NCBI RefSeq assembly: GCF_000003815.2
Contig: NW_023365802.1
Location: 113,155-169,235 of the forward strand
DNA: 56,081 bases
DNA from: Branchiostoma floridae
Taxonomy: Eukaryota > Chordata > Leptocardii > Amphioxiformes > Branchiostomatidae
Direction: 5' to 3'
In this document: piece by piece, positions 1 through 12,337 of the stretch
How the letters are laid out: the number at the start of each line of letters is the position of its first letter
Position numbering within the stretch: position 1 is the first letter of the stretch
Notes under the pieces: generated by a model
What the model was told of the DNA's origin: nothing
Database searches by the model: none
What the model saw: the letters and a program-made list of their open reading frames with translations, nothing else
Translations under genes and position numbers: made by a program

Positions 1-359
1 GTATTCTGTACCTACGGGACGGAAATCGTGTAACCGTGGCCGAGTTGGACAGGTGACCGCTGTATACTATATCGTAATGCTTAGGTCAATGGGAAAACCC
101 CAAGGGAGCGACAAAAAGTGACCGCAATGGCCTGGTTGCCGCTATGCAAGTGTGGTCGCTAATGTAGGTTTGACTGTAGCAGTGGACTGGACTTCTGCAT
201 GGCCTAAGGGCTTTAAAATTTAATATTATTTAATAAAATGACAAAGATTGGCACCTTCCAAGTGGAAAGGACTTAGACCATATGTAACTTTAACATATTT
301 TGTACTTTAATTCTACCAAAACAGATGAACTTTCATGCTAAGATATTTTGTACTTGCAG
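1..359. other. Unassigned sequence, no gene seen
   Basis: No convincing exon, repeat or RNA gene was seen here. It ends in a plausible splice acceptor (TTGTACTTGCAG, 348-359) in front of the B4GALNT-like exon. Confidence 0.5.
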
Positions 360-499
360 GGTTATTTCACTGGCCTGAATCTTGGAGTATCTCGGGTCGC
401 CACGGAATATGTTCTAATTGTAGATGGCGACCAGTACTTTACCAGAAAGACCAACTGAAGGAATTAGTGTCCATGTTGGACCACACGAACTATCACTTG
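360..499 (+). pseudogene. B4GALNT-like glycosyltransferase exon, frameshifted
   Basis: A splice acceptor ending at 359 is followed by an open frame reading GYFTGLNLGVSRV, then ATEYVLIVDGDQYFTRKT. This matches the conserved nucleotide-sugar binding stretch of beta-1,4-N-acetylgalactosaminyltransferases (B4GALNT/GM2 synthase type, GT-A fold, Golgi lumen), where a run like ATTKYFLWVDDDF carries the metal-binding DxD. Here the DxD is D-G-D. The frame then meets TGA at 456-458. Shifting by one base from 455 restores LKELVSMLDHTNYHL, the next segment expected in the family, up to a weak donor at 500. A one-base loss near 453-455 therefore breaks the exon. No partner exon is recognised nearby. It is either a pseudogene fragment or a real exon with an assembly error. 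Family assignment rests on my recognition of the motif. Confidence 0.55.
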
Positions 500-601
500 G
501 TGATTTTTTTTTGCCACAACCTGCGGATCGCTAGGGGGTGTTGTTGTTTCACTTTTTTACCATGCATCGTGCGAAGTTAGCGGAAAGGGACCAGTGTTCT
601 T

Positions 602-720
<119 letters not shown>

Positions 721-722
721 CA

Positions 723-3700
723 CGAACGCATATACCCTAAAAGAATTACTTAACTTCCTTGGTATGAAATCGAAGTGACTATGCACATATGGCGATATGG
801 TAAACAGAATACAATCAATGTATGACTTTGTTTCCTTGTTTGTTTGTTTGTAAAATAGAGCACATGGTCTTTTATGACCACTAGGTTGGATGTTCGGTGG
901 AAAACCCAGGACACAGCTGTTAAGCTGAATCTTGATCCCTCTTTCAGGGAAATATGACACATAAACAAGCTGACACACACATCCACAGAACAACGTGTGG
1001 ATTCAGGAACCTGCCTCTACATTCCAGACTGGACCGTTCCATTCGTCCGGGGAGGGGGGAAACTAGGCTATTCTAACCTACGTAATCTAACAACACTCTC
1101 GGCAGTACCTACCGTATCCTCGGGAACGCCACACACGCGTGTCTGGAAAGTCAGCGGCAGGTCTATCATCAGGTACAGGGGTATCCAGGTACGTCAAAAC
1201 AGAACTGTCATCCGGGGTTATGCCAAAATCTAATATTGAAAAATGAATTACTGGAGATATCAAACATGTCTAGCAATAATAATTTGTAATATTTTAGAAA
1301 TGCCTTTTGGCAATGAAGCTGACTGATTGACCTATCCAATAATTAGTAGCAATTTAATATTTTTCCTACATTAGCCTTTTTAGCTGCTGTGCTATTAGAT
1401 GTTTGTTCTCTATCAAACATGTTTAGCATATTTTATTCTGCATATATCATTGCCTGTCCGTTATTATTGTGGCTTACTCTAAAGCAGCTATTTTGTTATC
1501 TTTTTTAGATTTCCCTTTTAGTTATGTTTACCTTCACAGAACGTACACATATTGTTTTTGCTCAGACGTTCTTTTTTTCCGCACACCTCAAAAACCTGAA
1601 TATCTCCGAAAGTAGAGCTTGGATTAACTTGAAAGCTACAGTCATCTGGTAGGCATGTACATAAGGCACTGCACTGTGGTCATTCGGGCCCACATAGACC
1701 CAAAATAATGATTTTATAGGGCAAAAATCGGTGAAAAAAATAGCAATTTAAGCACAAAATCGAACTTTAGAACACCTCTGGAACCTTGGAACGCTGTTCG
1801 AAACGAGGTCAACGACCGCCGCAGCTATCGAACACCCCGCCGCGCCAGCAGAATGAAATATAATACCCCCAAAGTATCGAAATGTGTGCAGGGATAGGTC
1901 ACTACGTAATTGTATGAAATATATCAAGTCAATGTTAACGTTAAGTGTTTGTTTTGATATCATTTTTGATTTTGTTTAAGTTTAGTAACCTGAACGAGCC
2001 AGTTTTACCTTATCTCAAAGCTATACAAACATTGATATGATTCTATGTTGTGTTCGAGTTACCTCAAATCGAGAACGCACACGGTGTGTCGTACATTGTA
2101 TGCCAGCACTAGTCTTTTGATTCAACTGTTTTTACAAGGTTGCATGCTCACGCAATAATTTGTGAACAAACGCATACCGTCGACAGAGAGAATACGGATT
2201 GGTGTATAGTTAACCAAATTTTGAGTGAACAAGAAAAATTGAGCACAAAAAACATGCTCTACATTGCACGCAAGGTCACTGCGTATTGGCAGCTTTTACG
2301 CACAAAGATCGTCATCCAAACTGAAAGGTTTACACTGAGACATATTAGGTATGCAAAACACAAATGAGGGACTTGAGGATTTTATTTCGCAATTAAACTG
2401 ACCTGAACAAGCAAGATAAACCGCAACGTGGAACGCCCTCCATCCCCATTGTACGTAGTCATAATTTCTGTTCACCATATGCATGTTCATCATGCAGTAA
2501 CGTTGCCACAGCGCTGGGTTGGTCCCGATACACAAGTGAAGCACGAAACGGAGTCACGGTAAAGTACATTTAACCTATATACAGCTACACGTTGGGAGAG
2601 TTTACAAGTTCGTGGCCTTTCACAGCACAAGTTTAGCACAAATGGGACTGTTTACGCCGCTTGTTGCATTCCAAGGTGAAGCCATGTCAACGGTTACGAT
2701 CTGTTGCTTCGTAGGCCAATGAGAGTAAATACTTTATTTCACGCCAACGGCTCCTAAGTATGAACGCGCAAAGGTCCACATCTTTGTCACAAGAACGAAC
2801 GAAATTCTCGCCCATGGCAACACCGGAAACTAAATATGATGACCTCTGCCATCTGATCGGCACCGCATTTTCGCGGCAAATGCCTTGTTATTCCGGTCAG
2901 TTCAGTGCAAAGTCATGATATACTTTGAACCACGTGCCTATTCTCGATTTTTTTTTACTCCGCTAGTCGCTAGTACTAGTGTTTTACCCGGCTTATTTTT
3001 GGACAGGCAAGGAGAAATTACGTTCAATGATGTTCGTGTTATGATCCATTCAGCGATTTACATATTGTGAGATCGAGCCGCTGCCTATCAATCACGTTGC
3101 GAACTTCATGTGAGTCTAAAGTTTCATACAGACATGTTTGCTACATCAATATCCGTCGCGTGTCGGCTTGTGTATCGTTAGCCGGCCACCGGGGATTTTC
3201 CAAACTCAAGTTTATACGTCGTGCCCCAAACCAAGAAGGTTTTATGCCTAATCTGTAAAACAATTAAATTTGCATGGCGATTGTTTAGTAAGTTAAATGT
3301 AAGATGTGCCACAACGTAGCCACCTTGCTTCAAACGTAACGTGTTAACCATTTTTAAAGCTCAAATTTCCTTGGTGAAAAACTTGGCTACTGTACACAAT
3401 CCCGCGTTTCATTCAGACGACAGCTCTGTGGTAGAAATTGATACTCAGTCAAAATCTTACAAGAAGTTAATAAAAAGATCAAAAGCAAACTGAACTTATT
3501 TTTCACGGTTTATGTAAGGCCCCGCCATTACATAAAATGCATTGCAAGCTGGTGAGGTCTGAGCCCTTGCCGTCAACTATATTGAAAGCATCTTTCACAT
3601 TTGAATTTACATATTTATCTTTTTTTTAATTTTACTTCTGTGGTAGCAATAACTGACAGTTAATCGGGGGGGGGGGGGGTCATAACAACAAAAAAGTCAG

Positions 3701-4163
3701 CAATACGCGACTGACCAGAACAGTATGGGTTAGGGATTTTCCTACTATATTGGCTGGCGGGTTCGACCGGTCGCTTCTCTCTAGCCGCCGGCGGGCGTTG
3801 GGAATTATCATCTAAACCAGCACCGTCCGAAAACACCCGCTGATTTTCTGGAGAATTTTCCCAAAATTTGTCTACATTTACGCACCCATTTTGACGGCAC
3901 CAACAATGACGGAAAGGAAAAAATCTAACTTATATTTAACTTCCATTGAACTTTGCGGCGCGCGCTCTGCACCAAGTCGGAGCACGAGACTAATGGATTT
4001 CAAAACTTTTTTTAAACATTTGAATACATATCGTTGAAGGAAACCAATTTTTTTCCATGGCTCTCTCCCCAATCCGAGAAAGTTCTCCTTGGCCCTCCCC
4101 CAAGCCGATTTTTTTCCCTAGACCCCCTACCTCCCACTAAATATCGTCGATCGTGTAAACTCT
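723..4163. other. Intergenic/intronic, no supported gene
   Basis: No ORF with recognisable domain content. A 14-base G run lies at 3666-3679. The stretch 1007-1190 has an acceptor-like start, an open frame and a GTACGT donor, but no recognisable family, so it is not called. Confidence 0.5.
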
Positions 4164-4256
4164 GTTGACGACCGTCAGAAGTGGAGAACCTCTGTGGACA
4201 GACAGACTGCCCCTACGGCTGCCAAGATTTGGGACCGAGATGAGATGATAATATAG
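4164..4256 (+). pseudogene. Possible LINE ORF C-terminal fragment
   Basis: A short frame, VDDRQKWRTSVDRQT then APTAAKIWDRDEMII and stop, resembles the DRxxWR-type C-termini of some non-LTR retrotransposon polyproteins. There is no other reverse-transcriptase sequence around it. Weak call, made on motif resemblance only. Confidence 0.25.
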
Positions 4257-4567
4257 AAACCCTGTTTGGAACAAAATGGGACGTTGTGTTCATCAAAGAT
4301 ACCTTTTGAAAATTCATTCTTCCCTTGCTGGTTTATTATGTTTCAACATCTGCAACTAAATTAGTTTACCATTCCAAGTAGAAATGTTGATACGCTTGTA
4401 TTATATACGATTTTGTATACGACCATGTGAAAGTAAACATTCTGTATTTGCTTGCAAATGTTACCTTTCTAGTTTTTATCGTCTTCTTATTGAATTTGTC
4501 TGTGTGCGGATAGATATGACGAAAACATTGAGACTTTATGGACAAAAAAATAATTATTTTATGACCG

Positions 4568-4667
4568 NNNNNNNNNNNNNNNNNNNNNNNNNNNNNNNNN
4601 NNNNNNNNNNNNNNNNNNNNNNNNNNNNNNNNNNNNNNNNNNNNNNNNNNNNNNNNNNNNNNNNNNN
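4568..4667. other. Assembly gap (100 N)
   Basis: Exactly 100 N, a conventional unknown-size gap. Exons of the gene ending at 5783 may be lost here. Confidence 0.99.
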
Positions 4668-4818
4668 GATAGGTGACTAGTGTACCTGTTTTCAGCACTT
4701 TATGTATTTGATTTTGTTCACTTGTAATTAGCCCCATGGGCATGAATGTGAAATAAAACAATTGTTATTTATGACGTTCGAATTATTTTTTCACGCTGGA
4801 CCCTTCTGTTATTTCCAG

Positions 4819-5783
4819 GTCGTTACGCTGCAGACCGTGTGGAGAGTCTTTTCCAGTCGTCCACATCTGACATCAGGGGTGGGGGGTGTTTGACCCGCAC
4901 CCCGCAGAGGCACGGAACGGACGGCAGGGGCGGGGTATGTCAGGTAACTTATCCAAACAACATTTAAAACTAACTCTGTCTGCAGATACCCCCCCCCCCC
5001 CCCTCATAATCAGAGCCCTTAGATTGGTCCTTTTGGCTCAAAACAGCTATCTGGCGATGATACCACTGTTTCATGGGAGTGGAAAAATACCGAGATGGAG
5101 AAAGGTAATTGTTTTACAAATGATTCAACAAGTATAGGGTCTTTACGTATACACTCCAAACCTGACAAGATACACTCCAAACCTAACATAAATCCGGCCT
5201 AGAAAGCGTTTCAATGGTTTAAATCCTTGTTTTTATTAATGGTGGGGTCTAGGCGCAGACAGTAACTGTTACGTCTCACAAAAGAAGGAAACATAACCTA
5301 CCTTGATGTTGGAAATGTCCACATGTGCACTGTTATGCATTGTGTGTTAATGTAGTAGTCTATGGGCAGTTTGTGAAGAATGAAAACCTTTAAAAACTAA
5401 CCATAATGCGTTACATGGTACCATTTCTGTTAGGGGTGTTCGTTATCACATACCCCAACAGCCGTTCTTGAGTCATTTTGTTCACAGACATACACAGGCA
5501 CACATACACCACACACACACAGAGGCACACACAATTAAAAGTATTCATTTGATACGTGCAAGTATTTCTAAATCGTGAAACTTTGCTTCTTTCTGTATAG
5601 TTCTTCATGGCTGCCCTGGGAAGACTCCGGATCGCGGTGTGTCAGCACGTGACTATCGGACAGGACGACCGGAGCGTCAGTATACGTAGCAGCAGACAGC
5701 AGCGTGCAGCAGACATGGACATGGAGGACACACACAACTTACTCAGGGACAACCTGATGTGCTGGGGGCAGGACTCTCCATAG
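4819..5783 (+). CDS. 3' end of an unrecognised gene (two exons)
   Basis: Two coding-looking segments join in phase. Exon 4819-4934 follows a TTATTTCCAG acceptor, is open (RYAADRVESLFQSSTSDIRG...) and ends at a GTATGT donor in phase 0. Exon 5601-5783 follows TTTCTGTATAG, is open in phase 0 (FFMAALGRLRIAVCQ...) and stops at TAG 5781-5783. The last exon is polar and contains an acidic dileucine-like DTHNLL, as in cytoplasmic tails. No domain or family is recognised. The 5' part is missing and may lie in or before the N gap at 4568-4667. The exon pairing is inferred from matching phase and signals. Spliced reads spanning 4934 and 5601 would settle it. Confidence 0.42.
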
Positions 5784-5954
5784 ACAAAATCAATCCTCTC
5801 ATGGCAGACATTTTGCGTATGCCAAGCAGACGACAGTGTATATCAAGTCCGTACGAGGTCCGTGTTGAGTTTTTTTTTTTTTCATACACAGTCGTACGCA
5901 AAATTCGTACATCATATGCATATCAATTTATGTCAGCTTTCGATCAGTCTTCTT

Positions 5955-6760
5955 TCCGGCAGTCTTCTTCGCCTTGTGCCATGAGTTGTTTGCGTGCTCT
6001 AGGTCTTTCTTTACCCCTCTCCTCCATGAAAGTCTGATGTCCGAGGTCCGTATTGAGTTTTTTTTTTCAATTTGTACCTCATATACATCTCAATTGTTGT
6101 TTTTTAATGTCAGATTTATGTACGTGTATTGGGCCGTACTGTATGCCTGCGTACATTAAACTGACAAAAACGATTGGGGTGCACATGAGGTGTGTACACG
6201 TGTATTGTGCGTACTGCTGCGCAGGAGAAATGTCACTGCGGACTTTATAAGGAGTTGACATACACGCTCGTCTGACCGCACCGTTAGTCTTGTCAGGAAT
6301 CACCAGCTAATCATAATAAAGTTTATATGTCCCTGTTGTATATTGCTGGCGTTGATATCAATTGCATCTTTTGCTATGACGTCATAGCACACGCTAACTT
6401 TGATAAATCATCATCGGAACTGTCAGCTTTACCGAGAAACAATAATGTACCTTAAAAAGTCCACCCTTATGTCGATAGGATATTTCACCTGTAGCTGCTA
6501 CTTGCTATTGGGAAGAGCAGAATCAGTGTGTCGTTTCAGGTGACTGATTCACAAGAAACTCTATCATATGTTTACACAGACTTCAACAACGGTTGCTCTG
6601 TGAAGAAAGAGGTAAGCTTGTTCACACACCGCGGCGAAACCCTTGTGCAAGACTTAGTGTAGAGCTTAACACGAACGTATAGGGGATATCTTTTTAGGAG
6701 TAATTTGACCGAAGGTCAACATTACATCATGCTGACATGTCTTTATGCGGTCATTCCAGC
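5955..6760. repeat. Segmental duplication, unit I (partial)
   Basis: About 800 bases also present at 9352-10190 and 13330-14080. Shared landmarks include the run from CGGCAGTCTTCTTCGCC through GGACTTTATAAGGAGTTGA and AATCATAATAAAGTTTATAT to GTCAACATTACATCATGC. No ORF is conserved between the copies, so it is non-coding as far as visible. Confidence 0.85.
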
Positions 6761-7599
6761 AGTAAGACTTATCCCGGCAGATCAAAAATAATGGAATTTA
6801 AAGAGATCTACACATGCAACAATAGTTATTTCTGAGGTATGCACACTTCAGACATCTAGGTGTCCAATACATCATTTACAAAGCATCGATAACAATGCAT
6901 TCGAAGAGAACAAGGCCAACAGTTTTCAGTATCTTTTTCGGGACAGGCAGCTCGTCGTGGGACGAACACACTGTCACATTCATTGCCAGATTTGTAGATC
7001 ATAATTACACATGCTCACGGCACAAGACGAACATGATTCAACAGCAATTTTGACTTTCTTTTTGTGACCTACCACTCGTGTAAAAGTGTGAAGAACCGTT
7101 GCGTTATCACCCGGATCTACGGCTGAATGGGCAAAATTGAACGTACGCCGACATTTTCCCGCCATTTTTATATCTACGCTAGCAGTAAAGTGTGACGGAC
7201 AAAAATTACATGAAAATTCTTGACACTATACGTCCGTTTTCTCATGACATTCTGTATGCCCATGCAGGTTTATGTTTTATGTATTTACTAACAGAAAAGG
7301 AAGGAGCAGCAGAGGATGTATAAAGGAACAAGCGACAGTTAATTGTGCCGTGTTTCTTCCTGCCGGTATTTTTAACCCCCTCCCAACCACGCGCTCGTTC
7401 TCCGTGTAATTCCGCGGCGTGTTACAATTACAATATTTCGCTTTTAGCAGGACAAGAGTGGCAGAAAAGTTACACAGAAGAAGTGGGAAGGGTAAGCTAT
7501 AACAGCAACATGTAACTGGAGAAAATAATGCGTTGACAATTTGTCAAATCAGTATGGCTAGAGAAATCGTCGTAAACGTGCCGGTATTATGATAATAGA
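6761..7599. other. Between duplication units, no supported gene
   Basis: Two tiny exon-like pieces (after the AG at about 7451, to the GTAAGC at about 7491) have splice-like borders but are too short to support. Nothing else was seen. Confidence 0.4.
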
Positions 7600-7901
7600 T
7601 GTTACAGTGCAGAAGACTCTTGTCCAACACATTTTATCAATCTCAACACGACCATACGTAAGCAACAATTTGGGAGTTTATTAGTCGAGAAGTTTTGAAC
7701 TGCACATTGGAGACATTTTACCATGCTGCAATGCCAGATTTTAGATTTAGATTAAATTTAACGTCCCTTATTAAAACATGGAAATTGTTGTTCACGAAAT
7801 GATTGGATACATTCTACACCAGCTTCTAGCTAAACACATTTTACAAAAACTAAATCAAATTTTGCTTTGCTTACTCCCAACTTGACTCAAGTTGTGCACA
7901 A

Positions 7902-7904
<3 letters not shown>

Positions 7905-7954
<50 letters not shown>

Positions 7955-8011
7955 TAACACGCAAACACACATACATACAAACACACACACATACATACAC
8001 ACACATACAAA
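7905..8011. repeat. (CA)n microsatellite
   Basis: CA repeat with CATA interruptions inside unit II. It corresponds positionally to 12066-12217 in unit III. Confidence 0.95.
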
Positions 8012-8112
8012 AATTCTCTTACCGCTACTTCAGGTGCAGTACAACAGGGATAGTGTCAACGCCTAGCGGTAAATTCAAATGGTCTGGGACCGCTTAACGG
8101 TAATTGAGGATG

Positions 8113-9206
8113 AACTAGAGTTCGACGATCTCATTTCTCCATGAAATATTTAGAGCTTTTGTAAATTATATGCAAATGAAAAGCACATTAACATGATTTA
8201 TGCATGGTTAAGCTTATCATTGTCAAACATACAAATGTCACAAGTATGGTGATGTTTATCAGTGACTAACATACACATGTCACAAGTATGAAATGCCCAT
8301 CTTTAATCATTAAGCGGTTTTGCCATTTTCACATATATTATGCAATTGAGCTCCTCATTAGCATATTTGTTATCTGCTTATGTTGTATCATAATTCACAT
8401 GTTACATTTATTGAAAATAATGGAATTTTGCAATTTCCACATCAATATGCAAATTAAGTTGTCATTTGCATAGCATGTATTTCATTATGAACAACTTTGC
8501 CTAAGCTACCCTCATGCATAAAATGATGTCAATCCGTCATTACTTTCAGCAGGTATCCTGTATGGAATGTCTTGACAAAAATGCCCCTGCAGTTTAAAAA
8601 AAAAAGGTTCGGGGGCTGAAACTTATTCCACTTTGGCATGACGCTGAAAGCTATCTACCACTACAAGGACAAGAGATAGATTAAAAAACCTGATAAGATA
8701 GATTATTGTCATTAATTATGCAAATGTACTCCTATTAATTGTTCCTCATAATTAGTATTTCATTTTGTACAACATTGTCTAAGGTGCCTACATAACAAAA
8801 ATCAGAAAAATTCAGTGTTCCCGTCTTTAGTTTTTAACTTCAGATTTTTTCACAAAAATGCCCCTGCTATCTCAAAACCAATCGCTAGTGGGCCCAATGT
8901 TATGTTAATTAATTCTGAGCAAAAAGCTATATATCTAATAGTCCACTTTTGTGACCATAGCTTGTTCAGAGCTTGAGATATCCAAACCGGGAGATGCACT
9001 GCAGTATTAAGGGAAGACGCTAGGGGGGGGGGGGGGGGGGGGGGCAAAATCGAATCATTTCCAGCTTTCATTACACCCCGCCACCACACCAAGTATAAAG
9101 CTAATCCATTCAGCCGTTCTAGAGTTATCTTGTTGACAGATAGACAGATAGACAGACAGACACACAAACCCTAGTGATAATATAACCTCTATGGCATTTT
9201 ATGGAG
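8113..9206 (+). mobile_element. Dispersed octamer-rich repeat, inserted copy
   Basis: Begins CTAGAGTTCGACGATCTCAT followed by CTCCATGAAA, and ends in a GACA/CACA-rich tail and TTTTATGGAGGT. The ends are weakly inverted (CCTCCATgAAA against TTTTATGGAGG). Unit III lacks it: the sequence there runs straight through GGGTGAATTAACGG, so the insertion boundaries are visible. The interior repeats ATGCAAAT-like octamers and the phrase AAAATGCCCCTGC. Related copies lie at 21210-21897, 46900-47440 (minus), 52045-52920 and part of 54925-55330 (minus). No protein is encoded. The class is unknown; a non-autonomous DNA element is likely. Confidence 0.75.
9024..9042. repeat. Poly-G run
   Basis: About 19 consecutive G within the dispersed repeat. 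Such runs can form G-quadruplexes and are prone to length error. Confidence 0.85.
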
Positions 9207-10231
9207 GTAATTAACGGTAAATCGACGTGTTCTTGCGAAAGGGTTTAGAACTGGCTTCATTCTTTTTTTTAATTATGCATCGGAAAGTCACGGACACCTT
9301 GCCTTCACTTACTTTCACTAAATCCTAAGTAAGTCGTCTCCACCTCCTTTCGATCTCCGGCAGTCTTCGAATTCTTCGCCTTGTGCCATGAGTTGTTTGC
9401 CTTATCTAGGTCTTTCTTTACCCCTCTCCTCCATGAAAGTCTGATGTCCGAGGTCCGTATTGAGTTTTTTTTCAATTTGTACCTCATATACATCTCAATT
9501 GTTGTTTTTTAATGTCAGATTTATGTACGTGTATTGGGCCGTACTGTATGACAACGTACATTAAACTGACAAAAACGATTGGGGTGCGCATGAGGTGTGT
9601 ATTGTGCGTACTGCTGCGTAGGAGATATGTCACTGCGGACTTTATAAGGAGTTGACATACACGCTCGTCTGACCGCACCTTTAGTCTTGTCAGGAATCAC
9701 CAGCTAATCATAATAAAGTTTATATGTCCCTGTTGTATACTGCTGGCGTTGATATTAATTGCATCGCAATATGTTTCTCTGAGTTGTTGAAATGAGACTC
9801 TTAGCATCGTCATACCACATGCTAACTGCAGTTTGATAACTTCATCATCATCGGAATTGTCAGCTTTACCGAGAAACAATAAGTTACCTTGAAAAAAGTC
9901 CACCCCTTAGGTTGATAGGATATTTAACCTCTGGCTGCTACATGCTATAGGAGAAAGTACAGAAATAGTGTGTCGATTCAGGTGACTGACTCACAAGAGA
10001 ATCCTATCATGTGTTTACACAGACTAGAACAACGGCTGCTGTGTGAAGAAAGACGCAAGTTTGTTTAAACGCCGCGGCTAAACCCTTGTGCAGCACACAA
10101 TGTAGAGCTTAACACGAGCGTGTCGTATAACTCTATTCATGAGTAATTGGGGGAAGGTCAACATTACATCATGCTGACATGTCTTTCTGCGGTCATTTCA
10201 GCGATTGTTGTACAGACAAGACGCCAGTTAA

Positions 10232-10893
10232 CCCTATCCAGACTGGCCTTTTTTGGCATTCCGGGAGGGGGGGGGGGCGCTCATTCGACCACCCCTTCGT
10301 ATTTTCAGAATGGCTTACTTAACGATAACCAAATTTGGAGGAGGTGATATGCTCATTGAGTTTTATAATTCCTAAAAAAATTATATCATTATGACGCAAT
10401 GTGACGTATTCTGACGTCATTAATTGAATAACACTAAAACCCCATGAAAATGGATTGAAAATGTTCACACGAATGTTTTCTGTAAGAAAATACCAAGTAG
10501 TGATGAAATCCGAGTGAAAATAAGCTGGTTATACTGTTCATCATGATATTGTCGGCCATCTTGGACTTATGTTTAACTAAGATGTGTTAGATATTAAAGA
10601 TATATAAAAAGAAGTTTAGCATGAAAGCTCATCTGTGTTGATGTAATCCATATTGAAAGGAGTTTAGTTTAGCAAGAAAATATTCATATCCCATTGTTTA
10701 AACCAAAATTAGTAATTTTTTGAAAAATTTGCCTTTCAGAAACCATGGCAACACGAAAAATTACAAAGTTATTCTTGGAAAAGTCACCAAGTCTGGTTGT
10801 TCTAGCACAAGCCGTTCGGGAGCTATACGACGTCAAAGTTGGCTCTGGAACTTTTAGCCCCCCGCCAGCCTCCCTCCCCCCGTCTGGATAGGG
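10232..10893. mobile_element. piggyBac-like MITE
   Basis: TTAA (10228-10231) is followed by CCCTATCCAGAC, and the mirror GTCTGGATAGGG is followed by TTAA (10894-10897). A TTAA target duplication with CCC...GGG termini is the hallmark of the piggyBac superfamily. The 662-bp interior has no transposase frame, so the copy is non-autonomous. G-rich and C-rich runs just inside the ends extend the inverted symmetry. Confidence 0.82.
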
Positions 10894-10899
10894 TTAAAA

Positions 10900-11112
10900 T
10901 CACAACGATTCTTGCGTCAGGCGTGGCTAGAGCGTTTGGCGCGGAATCTAGAGGTCCCGAATTCAATCCCCGCCGTGCCCCCGACGTTGTGACCTTGGGA
11001 ATGGCACTTTACACGACCTTCCTCACTTCACCCAGGTGTAAAAATGGGTACCTGACTTCGGTCGGGGAGGTAAAAGGCTTCATTTACCTTCCGTCTGCAC
11101 TGTGTATTTGAC
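10900..11112 (+). mobile_element. tRNA-derived SINE, copy 1
   Basis: A tRNA-like head (TGGCTAGAGCG as box A, a degenerate box B near GGTCCCGAATTCAATCC) is followed by the family body with CCTTGGGAATGGCAC and CGACCTTCCTCACTTC. The same body in opposite orientation lies at 20259-20611 and 22930-23135. Confidence 0.7.
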
Positions 11113-12065
11113 ACAGTTATTATAAGTTACAAAACTTGAGTGCAGTGCCCAATTTCCCTCGTCTGTCCAAAAGCAAATGGAAAAAAATCACAACAACGCA
11201 GAAGACTCTTTTCCAACACATTTTATTAATCTCAACACGATCGTTAACAACAAATCGATACGGGAGTTGACTACAGTCAAACTACTATTAGCGGCCACCT
11301 TTGCACAGCAACCACCTGGCCATTGCTTCCACTTTTTGTCGGCCCCTTGAATTTTTCCCATTGACCTCAGCTTTAGGGAATAGTCTATAGCGCCAACTGT
11401 CCAACGCCACCATCGCCGCACAATTTCCCGTCCCGTTGAAACAGTAACACTGCCTATTGCGACCTTAAAGCGGGCATATGTCACCCTACACCGGGTTAAA
11501 TATGGTAGTTTGCGAGGATTTCGAGTTCCCGACAGCGTCATTTTGGCAGTAGCGGAAGGTACGCATGCCTTGAACGTTAGAGCGCAAGTCTTTGTCGGCA
11601 AATTTACCAACATTACGAATGACGATATCAATCATTTTCGGTATATTTGATTTTGGCCGGGTCAGTTGAATTTGAGACAATTGAGACAATGTTACTTGGT
11701 AAGAAAGATCAGTAGGTAGTGAAATCATGTGTAGCTTATTGCGTAGTCAATTGATAATCATTTTCTCTATAGTGGACACCTGTCTATAGTGGTAAAAGTT
11801 CTCCAGTCCCTTAAGTGGCCGCTATAGACAGTTTTAGCTGTAGTCGGGAAGTATAAAACTGCACCTTGGAGAAATGTTACCATGTTGTAATGCCATATCT
11901 TAGATTAAATAAACTTCCCTTATCGGAACATTGAAGAATAAAAAAAAGATTGTTAACTAAAGAATTGGATACATTCTACACGAGGTTCTAGCTAAACACA
12001 TATTGCCAAGACTAGTTCAAATTTTGCTTCGCTTACTCGCAACTCGACTCAAGGTGCGCACAACC

Positions 12066-12186
12066 CACACATACACATACAAACTCACACAGATACCCCT
12101 TAAACACATACACACACACACACATACATACATGCATACATACATACACACATACACACACACACACAGAGAGAGAGACACACACG

Positions 12187-12217
<31 letters not shown>
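12066..12217. repeat. CA/CATA/GA compound microsatellite
   Basis: Mixed CA, CATA and GAGA repeats. Open frames reading through it on both strands are artefacts. Confidence 0.95.
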
Positions 12218-12337
12218 TTCTCTAACCGGTATATTAGGTGCTGTACAATGGGGATAATGTAAACGCCTAGCGGTAAATTCAAATGGTCCGGCACTGCTTT
12301 AACGGTAATTGAGGGTGAATTAACGGTAAATCGACGT

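Larger units (their letters stand above)
7600..10227. repeat. Segmental duplication, unit II
   Basis: Homologous to unit III (11196-14087). Both start near GCAGAAGACTCTT, pass a CA microsatellite, the run ACGCCTAGCGGTAAATTC, then TTAACGGTAAATCGACGTG, and end with the segment shared with unit I. Unit II carries its own 1.1-kb insertion (8113-9206) that is absent from unit III. Confidence 0.85.

Noticed and set aside
997-1233. Plus-strand frame with acceptor-like start and GTACGT donor
   Set aside because: No recognisable family, GTG start only, no partner exon; not enough to call.
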